Position numbers and translations under genes: made by a program. From NCBI GenBank assembly GCA_014706385.1, contig JACGZH010000006.1, forward strand, positions 310,001 to 374,000: DNA of 64,000 nt, written 5' to 3'. This stretch comes from Phaffia rhodozyma (Eukaryota; Basidiomycota; Tremellomycetes; Cystofilobasidiales; Mrakiaceae). The notes beneath the pieces were generated by a model. The model was not told the DNA's origin, searched no databases, and saw only the letters and a program-made list of their open reading frames with translations. Each line of letters begins with the position of its first letter. Positions within the stretch are counted from its first letter, which is position 1. Of the stretch, positions 11,127 through 23,143 are shown in pieces.

Positions 11127-13150
11127 CTATGTAGAAGTGTCATTGGTGTAAGACGTGGTGGTTACACTGTTGTCGGCGCAGGAGAAGGGACTTCCGATGG
11201 AACCCTCAGCAAAGGCGCTCTTGATGTTCTCAACCGAGGCATAGAGTCCGAGAACGAGAAGGGAGACCCCGGCGATCATCATCATAACGGCGTTCAAGTA
11301 TAAAAGCTTGTTCTTGAGAGTTCGGGCTCCGTTTTGCTTCTCGTCGCGGTTATCGTACAGCCACATCAGTCCCGGGACAAGGATGGTGAACATGGAGGAG
11401 AAGACGGCACCGACGAGGCCGATGAGTTCGTCAAAGAACGGAACAACCTCAGCGATGACAAAGCAGAAAATGACGATGGAGGTCACCAACCCAAGCCAGG
11501 TAAACCAATGGACAGCAGTAGGCTCCTGGAGATGTCGGGTGCCTCTAAGGATTCGAACGAAGCAGAACTTTGTGGAAAGGTCTGTGTTAATAGGTGAGTA
11601 GGGCAGGAAATCAGCACAAAATTAGTTCTCACATGCTTTGCCTAGTTCCACAGAGCAGACAGCTTACTTACGAGCGTAGATGATGGGTCCGGCGAGCAAC
11701 CCAGGGATGGCAATACCGTAAGCGATCTTCTTGATGAGAGGACCAGCTGAACCAAGGGCGGGAGAAGCAATGTATTGTCCACAGTAGTACCATAACACGC
11801 AGGCGATGGAGACGTAGAGCGCGGTAGAGAACGCCTGGCAGGTGAGCACGGCGGAGGTGTAACCTTTGGGGTTTCGCATCTCGGAGATGACGGGAAGGAA
11901 ACCAGCGGAACCAGCGTAGGCAAAGAGGATGTTGACAATCGCTCCAAGGCCTTCGACCAAGGTGCAGTCTCCGAAAGCCCGGAGTCGCTTGTCGTAAGGA
12001 CCGGCAGGGGCATTCGGCGGTCGATCAGACACACCGATAGAAATGGTGGCGATGAAGATGGCAGGCAAAAGAGAGCAAACTCCGATGTATCCAAACCAAG
12101 AGATCTGTTTGAACGTCCTCGGGCTGGCTCCCAGAGCAATGGCGATGGCGGCGACAACGACGAAAACGATGGTGCATGTTCCGTGGTCACTGACGGTGTT
12201 GAGGGCGATAGAGGTGGCGAGGATACCGGAAGCAGCGCAGAAACATCTATTAAGGCGAGCAGAGCGGCGAAAGAGAGGTGAGAAGCAGTCTCGAGTACTG
12301 ATCTTGCGCGCGGGAATATAATAATAGAGACGAACTCAAGAAGCCAGAAACCCCAACCAAAAAGCTCACGGCCAGCGACTCCGGCGATGATGAAACCAAC
12401 ATCTCCCATGCTATAAGGGACAGGAGGAACCAAAAATAAGATGAGCTTTGTTGTGCCTTTCCGTAGCAAACATGAGGAATGAACATACGTGTGAACACCA
12501 GGATGAGTTTGAGCAAACTTTCCGATGACAACACTTCCGTAGGTAGCTACAGCGGCGATAAAGAGAATAAGAATCATGCCAGGCTAGACAGAGAGGAATG
12601 TGTGTCAAGAGAGCGAAGGGGAGAATGGATCCGGTTAGTAACCATTCCAATAGGCTGAAGAACTATGGACATAAACAAATACGTAAACAAACTCACAACC
12701 ATGCCCCTAGAGTAGGAGAAATGAAAACAGCAATCGTGTTGATTTAGCGCTACACTCAATATGATACTAGTACGCGCAACACTTACAATGTATTCAACAC
12801 TTTTAGCAACGAAAGTACACCAAGTCCTATCTGTTGCTTGGTGAGAAGAACGACAGCCCCAAACCAATTCACGCCACTGTGGGAGGCGGAACAGAAACAA
12901 GAGGGAACACGACACAGGATGAGACGTGTTTGAATCGTCTGGGCTTTTGACAGGTGACTTACCGGAAATCGGGTCCAGATTCACTGACTTCGAAGACGTC
13001 GTGAGTGCGCATGTATGCAGTGTTTTTTTCTGTATCCCCCTTTGCGGTCTTCAAAGGTGTAGGCGGGACCGAGCCGTCGTCGCTGTTGGTGGTGTATACG
13101 ATAGGAGTCTCGATAACCAGAGGGAAGTCTTTGAATGTTGCCTTTTCCAT
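11127..13150 (-). CDS. Amino-acid transporter, AAAP family (Mtr-like neutral amino-acid permease)
   Basis: The start at 13150 opens a hydrophilic N-terminus (MEKATFKDFPLVIETPIV), then many exons encode a polytopic membrane protein. Segments in order: GVNWFGAVVLLTKQQIGLGV, MILILFIAAVATYGSVVIG, MGDVGFIIAGVAGRELFGWG, SIALNTVSDHGTCTIVFVVV, ISWFGYIGVCSLLPAIFIAT, VNILFAYAGSAGFLPVISEM with RNPKGYTSAVLTCQ, SIACVLWYYCGQYI, TSIVIFCFVIAEVVPFFDEL, VFSSMFTILVPGLMWLYDN and MMMIAGVSLLVLGLYASVEN. About 10-11 membrane spans, as expected. NTVSDHGTCTIVF and the NPKGYTSA loop match the fungal Mtr subgroup (proton-coupled uptake of neutral amino acids at the plasma membrane); substrate is inferred from family only. 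The 5' half is cut into small exons and some boundaries there are approximate. Confidence 0.9.
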
Positions 13151-14405
13151 ATCTGGTTGAAAACTAAATTTGGGTATGTATGCGTATATGTGTGTATTTG
13201 ATGGTGACTAGATAATGTAGGTATGGGTGACTATGTGTATACGTGGGTGATGTTAGGAAAGAAAGAGGGAACCGAAAAGAAAAGGAGAGAAGGAAAGCAC
13301 CGACGGTCAAGCAGAGTCGCTCTTAAACGCGTTGGGAACTGCATTATAAGGAACGGAAAAGGAAGCGCTGAGAAAAGGAGTCTAGAGGGAAGAAAATCAT
13401 CAGAGCAGAAGAAATTGCAAATAAAATAAAATAAAAAATTGATGGTTTAGGCGAAGGAAAGACAAAAAAAGATGCCAGTAGAATTGTGTCTTTGCCAGAG
13501 TATCGACTTACTGGGTGTTGTACTCTTCGTCCTGTCTCTTGCTTCTTTTGCTCGTTCGATTCATACAAGCGCGTATATCATATACACGCCCATCTACACT
13601 CTCCCATATACTCATTGAAAAGTGATACACACCCATACGCACACTCATACACACCCTCTACATCTCGTGACCATAGGATGCCGAAGCAGTCTTGGCCCTC
13701 GAATGCCAAAAACGAACACCGAGTCTAATCAAAAGCAAACAAGCGCGCGCGAATTCGGATAGAAAGTGAAGGATCTCCTTGATGAAAACTTAAATGATCG
13801 CCAGTAGATCTGATGGCTCAAGTCACGTGATGTATCACAACTCGTGTCAGGATCCGGGTTCAGAGGGTAACGGGGAGGTTGCAAGAATGTAACCAGGCAG
13901 GGAATAGGGCTGGCAAGAAGGAAGTTCAGGCTCTCTAGCTTGGTGACTGTGACGAGAGCGCAAGGCAGGGAAATCGTATGAATAAGGTTGATACAACAAT
14001 GGAACCAGATTACTCGGGAACAAAGGAATGACAAAGGATTCAGGTTTGGTAGACTATGCTATGGGTGGCAAAGGGGGACCCGTCTTATATATCATCCTTA
14101 GACTCCAATGATTATGCATAATAGAACAGATCATAGAAGGTGTTAGAATCACCTGCGCTGGAAGGTCATATACCTGCATTTTGATATAATGAGAGAGCAT
14201 AAGGAATACCGAGGCAGGAGAAACAACAGAACCAAAAGAAGGTTACCGGGGTGTGACACTCAGGTCACATCCCTGACAACTCGAAAGTAACCTGGTGTAA
14301 CCATCGATGAGATCACCTCGCTTTCTTCTCGGTACTCTACATCATTTTATAGAGACCTCCATCCAAGAGAGCAGATACACATAGCTCATCTATTCAGCCT
14401 TGGTC
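13151..14405. promoter_or_regulatory. Long divergent promoter region AAAP transporter/NRDE2
   Basis: These 1255 bases separate two divergent start codons. They contain an E-box palindrome TCACGTGA (13823-13830), an inverted repeat TGTGAC-N6-GTCACA (14252-14269), and several GTAACC/GGTTAC hexamers (about 13889, 14241, 14287 and 14297). A 101-codon minus-strand frame at 13729-14034 resembles no protein I know and I do not call it. Confidence 0.45.
13823..13830. promoter_or_regulatory. E-box palindrome TCACGTGA
   Basis: A perfect 8-bp palindrome about 670 bp upstream of the transporter start. TCACGTGA is the classic site of fungal bHLH factors such as Cbf1 or Pho4; that this one is used is inference. 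Confidence 0.4.
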
Positions 14406-17400
14406 ATGGCTAACCCTCCACCGTCGTTTGAGTCGTTCCCAGACTTGGATTTCCTACAGCCTTCCGTATCACGTCAAACAAGTCAGCCTGCCGGCTCCTC
14501 CCGGTACGCGTCTGACCGAGGTTCTCCATTCAGAGAGATTTCATCCAGGGATCGGAAAGACAAGTCTGAACGAGATCGTAAACGGGACAGATCTATCAGT
14601 GGAGATAGATCCGAACGTTCCGACCAGCATTCGCGCTCTCGCAAACATCATGAGGACAGCAGGCGTAGGGATCATAAGAGAGACAGAAAGAGGGATGGGC
14701 GAAGAGAGGATGAACGAGAGGTGAAGGAACGCAGATCACACAGGGATCGTCGTCGGTCAGGATCACCTCTAGGATCGACTTCTGAACACCGTCATATCAT
14801 CGCTTCAACATCGTCGAGTTCAAAGTACCATGATACTTCGGCGTTATCCTCCTTCTCCAAAACAACAAGAGACAAACAGAAATCAGACGTCCTGTCTTTA
14901 TCTTCCTCGCGCCCAGCTCACTCGGACAACGAGCCATTCTACATAGACAGGAGGGGCGATAGAGGAAACATTCAGTATGGATCGATGGACCAGAACAAAC
15001 TAGCCCGGTATAGACGATCTGGTGGTTTGTACTCTCTATTCTCCCTTTTGTCTTTTCTCGTCGTATGATGCGCAGACTGAAATCAGACTAACTATATGCA
15101 CTATTCTTTATGTCTTCAGCTGGAGAGATCGTTGGGTTTCCAAAAGGGTTCAAGATCACCCAATCGTCTGCTCGGAATGGAACCAATCGAATAGAGGTCG
15201 AGTGGCATCGAGGAGGAGCAAACAGATTGGTATGACTTTGACATCTTGATCTCCAACTGATGGCGTGCTCTTGCCTTTGGTCGTCAACCTGACCAACTTT
15301 TCTTCAATTCATTCAGTCGATGAGATACTCTGACAAGACAGCGAGATCACTCCTTTCTCTTCCCTCCCACCTGATAGTCAAGCCGTCAACGGACACCAAT
15401 CAATCCATTCCAACCCAGCTCCCAGCCTACCTACCGTTCTCAAAAAAACCCTCCAAACGGTCCGCGCCGAAGGAGAAAAATCAAGACGATTCGTCAAAGC
15501 ATTATAGATCTATTCTTTCTCCTAGTGCAGAGGATTCAAGGACAAGCTCCGAGGATGAGTCAGAAAACGATCAGAAAGAAAACGTTGAAGACGCCCTCCA
15601 ACATGGAGTGTTCGGAAAACTGGACGACGCGCGATCTGATGACCAGCCCTCTGGTGACGAAGATGAAGACAGTGAATCCGATCCATCAATGTCGTCCCGG
15701 GAGGCTCTTTATAGAGAGAAGAACATCTCATTCGCCAAAAGGCTGAAAGAAACTCCACTGGTCCCTTCCCTCTGGCTCGAATTCGCCAGATTCTCGTCCG
15801 AAGCAGAGATAACGCCTCCATCTTCCTCATTTCTGTCTTCGTCATCAGCCGCACTAGCCGATAAGAACAAACTTGATCCTTCCCTTCCGATTCAATCAAC
15901 TACCACCCACCACTCTAGACAGACTGTCATCCTCTCCCATTTGACAAAAGCTCTTGATCAATATCCTGTCTTGGGAGACGACCTCGGCTTCACACTAGCT
16001 TTGATGGAGGCTGCCGAAGAGGTCGAAAGCGCTCGTAGAGTAGATAATAGGTGGGACAGAATACTGGAAGGGCCTTTGGCAAGGAGGGTCGAAGTCTGGA
16101 GAAGATGGGGTGATTGGCGGATGAGAGGTTTGGGAGGACGAGGAGAAGAGGAGGATCTAGGTGGCGGTTGGGCGGAGGAAGGACTGAGGAGGGTTAGAAT
16201 CGCTTGGGAGAAAACTCATCGAAGAGAAAGTACTCAAAGTAAAGGGTTCAATGAGAAGGAAGACTTAGAAGGAATCATGGTCTATCTCGTTCTTAGAGGC
16301 TGTTTAGCTATGAAGGAGGCTGGTATGTCATATGCTCTTTTTGTTTCTCTTACATTTGTCAACTATTGAACATCTTGATGTTGTTTATCTTATTGCTTAA
16401 TAGGATATATCGAACAAGCTACTGCAGTTTTTCAAGCGCAGATGGAGCTGTACGTTTCACCCTTGTGTTTCCGTCACTTGTTTTGGTGTTCTTCTCTCCC
16501 GCATTCTAATCATCTTGCGGAGGTTGTTCTTCGAACTATAGCACCTTTTTCACGCCATCTCACCTTCAAACTCAGACTTTCCAACAAAAGTTAGATGCTT
16601 TGGCTACCTTTTGGGATTCTGAAGCACCCCGCTTTGGCGAATCCTCGTCTGTTGGGTGGGCTCATACGCCCTCTTCCCCTCCCCTTCCTCCTCCGTCACC
16701 AAGTCCACCTTCTCCTCTTCCGGCATTCGACTCCTCACAGGACTCTTTCATCCGATGGTCTACTGCTGAAAATCTCGCGTCTTCATCCTCTTATATCTCC
16801 GCCCGACTCGAAGACCCACCGTGGCAAATCACGCAAGACACAACGGACGAAGCTGACCCTTTCAAGCCGGTGTTGTTCCAAGACATTCGATCGTTTCTTG
16901 TACCTATCTACCGAGAGGCTTGTTCGGTTGATAGGCAAGTGGATCTAATCTATGCGTTATTTGCATACCTAGATCTACCATTTACACCACCCGACGCGTC
17001 TACCTCGGCTGCGTTCTTCTCGGATCCTTTCTTGGCTGCTAGTACAACAGGCAAGGCAGGGTCGTCGAGGTTCTGGCCGGAGCATCTGACAGTCGATAAA
17101 GAGACGAAAAAGAGAAAACTGTTGGGCGATGGTGGAGTCGAGTTGGAAGTCGAAGGTGGAGTAAAGTCCCCTTGGGGGTGTCCGGTTAAAGTCAGACCAG
17201 TTGGAGTGGCTGATCTGTTCAGAAGAGAAAGCGGACAAGGCGGTTTTCCGATCTTTGAAAAGGCCGAGTTTAATAGCAGCCAAAGGACGCTCATCAGGTT
17301 CGTCTGAATCTTATTCCCGACCGTTGTTGATAGTGCCTTCCCTATCACTAGGCTTTTTTGTTGACTCGATCCTCTTTGTGATCGTGCGTTTTTAGTAATA

Positions 17401-19426
17401 TCCTATTCCAAGTTCGAACATTGAATCCCGATCCGATCTTTTCTCTATATGCATTCTCATTTGAAGCTGCTCACAACGTCAAATCGTAAGTTTACTTATA
17501 AACACTCAAACCTATATCTCATAACATCTGATGCGCTCTACACTTCAATTCGAATAACAACCATTCAGAGCGATCAAATTGGCGAAACCAATCTTGGCCG
17601 AGAACCGAGATTCCCTACCACTATGGGACGGGTATGCCCGCCTAGAACGTCAACGGTCTAAACCTGATGAATCTCGAAAAGTCTACCTGACAGCTTTGTC
17701 GATGATGTCCAAAGAAGTGGTTAATCTCCACAAAGCGGGAAGAGGGCAGAGTTGGGTTCTATGGAGAGGATGGGCGGAGTTGGAATGGGAGTGGGGTGTG
17801 GGAGGGAAGAGATTGATTGAGGTGATTGCTTCAGCTACCAATGCTATATCTTTAGGTCTGTTCCATCCCTCTTCTTCATGAACATAATCGTGCAATATAT
17901 TTCTAAACGTACATATGATATTCTTATGATGGCATCGAACCATCAGAACGGTTGTCTACACCACCTACTGCTGCTCTTGACTTGACTTCTATCGAGATCC
18001 TCAAGACCCGTCAAGTAGAGATTTCTTTCTTTGTCTCTCTTGGCTCTGATTGATAAAGAACTCACCTGACCTCTTCAACCCCTCTCTCTACAGTTTTTTA
18101 GCGGAGTGATCTCATCATCCTTGTCCCCAGAGGCACCTACATCACTTACCCAAAACACGACCCATCTGATCTTCCTCTCCGCGCTTTTCGAGTACTTGAC
18201 CATAGGTTTGGAAGCCGCAGCAGATGTTTTTGAACGACATCTGGATTCCTCCCTCATGATGTCTGCTTTGGAGAAGGAAGAGATCTACTTGGTCAGTTCT
18301 TTTCTGTCTTTCTATTGCATCCTGGACCTTTTCAACCGACACAGGGCTGATATCTCTCCGATTTCTGGACATAATAGCTTTATACCGATCTACTATACAA
18401 ACACACACTGACTCCCTCTCCCTATCGCCCAGCTCTAATTCGATCCGTCCTCGAACGGGCGATCACCATATTCCCACATAATACTTCTTTCCTAAGCCTT
18501 TATGCTCTAACCGAGATGAGGCTCAAGTTTTATAATCGAGCTAGAAAGATGTTGGAAACTACTGTTTTGAGTGGACGTGTCGAAGATGGAGGAGGGGATG
18601 TAAATGGGTGGTTGTTCGCCATCTGGTTGGAACTGTCGATGACTAAAGGAAGGCATAATGAGCATGCTGTGAGACGATTGTTTGAAAGAGCGTTCGACAA
18701 GCCTGGGTACGCGCTTCTCTCTTTCCTGTCCTCATCTTCACTCCCACTTCACTCTGTGCTCGTTGGTTGATGACTTATATCGTCTTTGGTTTCCTTCTGC
18801 TTTGAGTTAACAGGATAAATTCATCTGTCACTCTATGGAGGCTCGCAATCAATCATGAAATTCTCCTTGGACAAGGATCTAGGGGGAAGGCATTGTTCTT
18901 TAGAGCAATCAACGCCTGTCCTTGGTCGAAAGGTTTGTCTTATTTCTCATGTTTCTTCCTGTGTCTTGAATTGTTCACAAAACTGATCATCAGAAACGGT
19001 GTTCTACTCTACTTTGTTGCATTCTCCGAACAAACCGATATAACAGAACTTTACATTTTACCCTTCGGTCCCCTTCGATCCCATTTTACGACAAGAGAAC
19101 TCGAAGAAACGTACGATCTTCTTCATTCTCGTAAAATCCGGCTTCGAATACCTATCGAGCCTTTCCTCGTTCCTTCGGATTTCCAACATGATCAGAGTAG
19201 TGATAGTGATGGAGGAAACGAGGATGATGTGAAGATGGAGGAGGGGCCTCTACCGCGTGTCGAAGAACGGTTTGGAAGTGAAGAAATGCACTGGGAGAGA
19301 GAGGAAAGAGAGTATAAACACGCTCGGATAGGTAGTGGTCAACGAGAGCAGAGATATGAGATTGGAGAGGATGAGAGACGGTTGATCGAAGCTCAAAAGG
19401 AGAGAGAAAGGCTTATGCCGTATTAG
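14406..19426 (+). CDS. NRDE2: NRDE2-family protein (nuclear RNA surveillance/RNAi factor), HAT-repeat superhelix
   Basis: The first exon (from 14406; a Met two codons earlier is possible) encodes a Ser/Arg/Asp-rich tail with ESFPDLDFLQP and RDRKRDRSISGDRSERSD, then the hallmark GDRGNIQYGSMDQNKLARYR and, after an intron, GEIVGFPKGFKI. Next comes an acidic linker, then the NRDE-2 signature ALYREKNISFAKRLKETP with PSLWLEFARFSSE. Later exons carry HAT/TPR-like helices (LWDGYARLE, ESRKVYLTALSMMSKEV, WVLWRGWAELEWEWG, ITIFPHNTSFLSLYALTEMR, RLFERAFDKPG, GKALFFRAINACPW). The C-terminus has ELYILPFGPLRSHFTTRELE and an acidic/basic end, EAQKERERLMPY. Family members work with Mtr4-like helicases and splicing factors in nuclear RNA decay and RNAi (C. 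elegans NRDE-2, S. pombe Nrl1). Ten or so introns; several middle boundaries are approximate. Confidence 0.9.
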
Positions 19427-19680
19427 ATGAAAATCTTGAAGTTCCGAGAGCCAGATGATTCTTCGACTTAATGCCATTGTATCTTGATCTTATGCTTTAT
19501 CTTGTGCTATCCATTTTGTTGATGGAAGATTTATAACTATTTGATCTCACTTTTCGCGCAAAAAGAACGATACACCGTCAGATTCACAGGAACTGATGAG
19601 AAAGACGATCTTCATGGCATCGAACCTCATGATCAACAGTGCTATTCTTTCTCCGTCGAAGGACAATCTCCCACCGTCGT

Positions 19681-22600
19681 TCACGTCACTTTCCCCTTTT
19701 TCTTTTTCTTCTTCTTGACAACCCTCTTCACGACGACCTCATCCTCATCAGCCTTCTTGTTGTCCTCCTCCTTCGTCTCCTCCTCTTCTTCTTCCACCGG
19801 AATTAAATCAGTCGGAGTTCTTGTTTCTTCTTTTTGCTCTCTACGCGCAGGGCTTTCCAGAATTTCTTCCAAAGAGGAAGGCGCGATTTCAGCACTACTA
19901 GTAGCAGCAGCAGCAGCGGGTATAACTGCAGGAGCAGTAGGAAGTTCATCAACCCGTGTGTATTTCTCTCCGCTCGGACTTCTACCTCCGCCTCCGCTTC
20001 CACTTCCACCGTCACTTGAGCTGGCGGAACCTTTGGGCCCAACTCCTGCTGTCAAAACTCTCAGCCAGCTATCCCCTACTTCGGATCGCATCGCTTCGAG
20101 CTTCTTCCTGAAAGCCTCGCCTGACTCCAACTCGGCTAAAGAACCAGTGTTCAGCTGAGTCGGTTGTGGTGGTGAATGAGTGTGACGACGTGGGGATGCG
20201 TCGATTGTGGTCGAGATACCTGGCTGGCGGGTAGGTTGAGACGACCGATAAGGAGATGAAGGTGAAGATAATGAAGCATGAAGAGCTGATATAGATGAAG
20301 AGCCAGCCGAGGTTGACGAAGGATCACCAGTTTTAGATCGACCTCTCCCTCCTTTTCCACCTTGCCGGAGTTCGTCCTCACTCTTAATTTGGTCTGTCCC
20401 TGTCGAGTTCTCGCTATCGTCCCCTATGATTCTTTCTAAACCTGTTCCGACACCAGATTCGGGTTCACCGGATAAATTGACGATTCTTTGACGTCGTCTC
20501 TTCGTCCGGGCGATCGAATGTGCGTGCGCGTGCGCATTCGAACGAGACATCGAAGCCAGAGCATCCCGTCTTGCAGGAAAGGATGATGAGTTTCGGATCG
20601 TTCCGGTATGATGATTCGGTCGAGCCGATGAACGGGGTGTGGGAGGCGCTGAGGATACAGTCTTGGGATTAGATGGTTTCAGATCGTTCAGAGACTTTTG
20701 GTTTCGTAGCCCTTCTGTGCTACTGACGTTAAGAACCTCAGGGTTCAGTGAATATCCGGTCTCACCACCATCACCAACAACGACCGGCGCTGACACCCGC
20801 CTGTTATTCGTCGAAACGACCGTCCCTACCGAAGCCCTCATCTTTTTCTTTTCGACCCACCCGCACCCAACACCGTCCAACATGATGTCGTCCTCACCTC
20901 TACCCTCCTTGATGAATGCTTCCCACACCCCAACTTTCCAATCGTCCTCCGCCGGATTACTTAAGAATGGCTGTGGGAGCACGTATAAATCTTTGAGCAC
21001 AGGAAGGGTGACGAGCCGAGTGAGCTCAAGAGACTCAGTGAGTTGGTTGCCACGGAGAGATATCCGTTCAAGAGTCAGGATGAGGGATAGGCCGTGAAGG
21101 TTGGCAAGCCGATTGTTATCTAGACTGATCACTCTCAGTCCAGAGTACGAGTGGTGAGAATGAAGAGAAGGGCGCGGCCTGCCAGCGTATGATACGCTCG
21201 ATTTAGGTATTTGGGAAGAGCCAGGTAGAATTTTGTCAATTCCGCGAAGCGAGTCGATCATATTTCCTCCTAGATTGAGACTCGTCAACCTTGTCAATCC
21301 TTTCAACGACGCAGGGACCTCTATCAGAAGATTTGAGGATAAATCTAGAGAGACGATCGATGGCAGGTCGGCCGGAAGAGTGGGGAACGTGAGTAGGTTT
21401 GTTGAAGAAAGTCCAAGATGGGAGAGATATGGGAATTTAAGAGGGCTGGATTTTGCGGAAGACGATGCTGTTGGTTCGATGGCGCCGACCTTGCTGCTTC
21501 CCTCCGCGTGTCCTTCGCCTTCAGCTTCATCCTCTTCTTCCTCCAAAACCACATCTTGATCTATCCTTTTCCTAGAGTGCGAAGTGCCTCCTTCTTGTTC
21601 GGGCCCAAACAGAAGAGGCAAGATCCACAGCCCCTCGTCATCCATGGAGGATGAATTGAGGGATTTAACAGTAAGTGATCGAAGGATGGGTGAAGGAGGT
21701 ATGAGCAAGATCGAGGGTGGTATAGAGTGAATCTCCAATCTGTATCACATGAAGATCATTCGACAGCCGGATGAAGCAAATAGATTTCCGAGAGAAACAT
21801 GTTATCCTGGAGAAAATACTGAACGAGAATGACGATAAAACAAGACCGAGCGGACGCACGATTGTAGGTTCTTGAATACTTTCAAAGGAACTGCCGTGTC
21901 CAACGGCCCGCTTCCTGCCATCTCCTCAATCACATCGTCCTCCCAACCAGATGAATAGACAACCAAAGAGGGCAACTTTGTGAAAGCCGAGTAGATGAGC
22001 TTCAAGTCGGTGTCTGTATTTGGATGCCCAATGCGCAAATCGATCTCAAACACGTTGGTCAGCTCCGTCTTCTTGTTCACCTTGAGTTGATGGATGGTTC
22101 ATCATCGAAAGACTCCGACCAAGAACTTCAGGACGATTCATATTGTCGTAGCTTCCTTCGATTTTATGTTCTCTCAACAAAGAGACACAAAATCGAAACA
22201 AAGAAGAAGTAGATTTGAAGGAGAGACAAGAAGGAGAGAAACGTACCTGGATCCCGAACTTTTCCAACACTCCACCAACCTCCCAGGCTTAGCGTACTCA
22301 CGGCGCTGACAGCGCTCATGAAGCTGCCGGTTTCCATCCAGTCCGATGATCCTTTCCCTCCCTTTCTATTCGCATCACCTGAGCCTTTACCGTTTCTGTT
22401 GCCGTCTCGACCCGATGGTTTGAACGATGTTTCGCCAAAGACAACAGCATCTCGAACGCCGGCCTCTAGTAGCTGATCGAGTTCTCCAACATCCAATCCG
22501 ATGGCTTGAAAACGAAGTAGCACATAGAACAGGTTCTGAGGGGTGATACGGAGTACGAGTGGCTTAGTTGAAGAGAATGAAAGTGACGGAAAAAATGAAG

Positions 22601-22712
22601 ATGAAGAAGGTGGACGACGGGAAGATGAGGACGAAGCGGCTAGACGGGTGGAGTTTGACTGGATGAATGTTGCTAGATTGTGGATATATGTATCTGCCGG
22701 GATAGAAAGCAT
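19681..22712 (-). CDS. Leucine-rich repeat protein, STK11IP/LIP1-like fungal family
   Basis: The N-terminal exon from 22712 has DTYIHNLATFIQSNSTRLA and LRITPQNLFYVLLRFQAIGL, matching the N-terminal region of fungal LRR proteins related to the LKB1-interacting protein. The next exon has FEIDLRIGHPNTDTDLKLIY. The long last exon (about 21735-19681) carries LRRs: FPYLSHLGLSSTNLLTFPTL, LPSIVSLDLSSNLLIEVPAS, LTRLTSLNLGGNMIDSLRGI, LRVISLDNNRLANLHGL and LERISLRGNQLTESLEL. A long disordered Ser-rich tail follows, with GDSWLRVLTAGV and a C-terminal lysine run (KKKKKKKGKVT). Function in fungi is not established; the human relative binds LKB1 and lysosomal proteins. The exon 1/2 junction is uncertain: the donor GTACGT at 22246 is out of phase with the acceptor at 22081, whereas a GTGAGT near 22300 is in phase. 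Confidence 0.8.
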
Positions 22713-23143
22713 AGTCAGGTTGTGTGTGTGTGTGTGTCACAGACACTACAGGGAACGATGAATTTCCTTCGAGATCTGGATTGTGAGCGATGAGTTGAAA
22801 GACCTAGGTTGGGCTGGGTTGGATTAATATGTCGGTGTCCCGGTTGAAGAGGTGATGATGGCAATGGTGGTAGTTAAGATGTCTTCTCCATCTGCCGCCC
22901 AGCTCGCGTCAAGCAGCCGGCTGTTATGCAGTCCTCATTGTCTGCACTCCCTGAGATCTGATCATTCATCTACCTGCATCTCAAGGTTTTGCAATGACCA
23001 CAACTTAGCTTCAATGAACCTCGAAAATACATGTATATAAGGGATCTTGTGTTTCATAACATTCGTGTACAGATGAATAGGGCTACAAGCAGTAATAGTA
23101 GAGGCAGCGGGAAAGACAGGCAACTAAGCATATAGGTAGATAC
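22713..23143. other. LRR-gene 5' region and hydrophilin-like gene 3' region
   Basis: Both flanking genes are on the minus strand, so this 431-base gap holds the promoter of the LRR gene and the 3' UTR of its right-hand neighbour. Apart from the TG repeat next to the LRR start codon I see no feature. Confidence 0.4.
22721..22737. repeat. TG dinucleotide microsatellite in the 5' leader of the LRR gene
   Basis: Eight TG units plus one T, only eight bases upstream of the proposed start codon of the minus-strand LRR gene; it therefore reads as a CA repeat in the 5' UTR. Confidence 0.85.
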
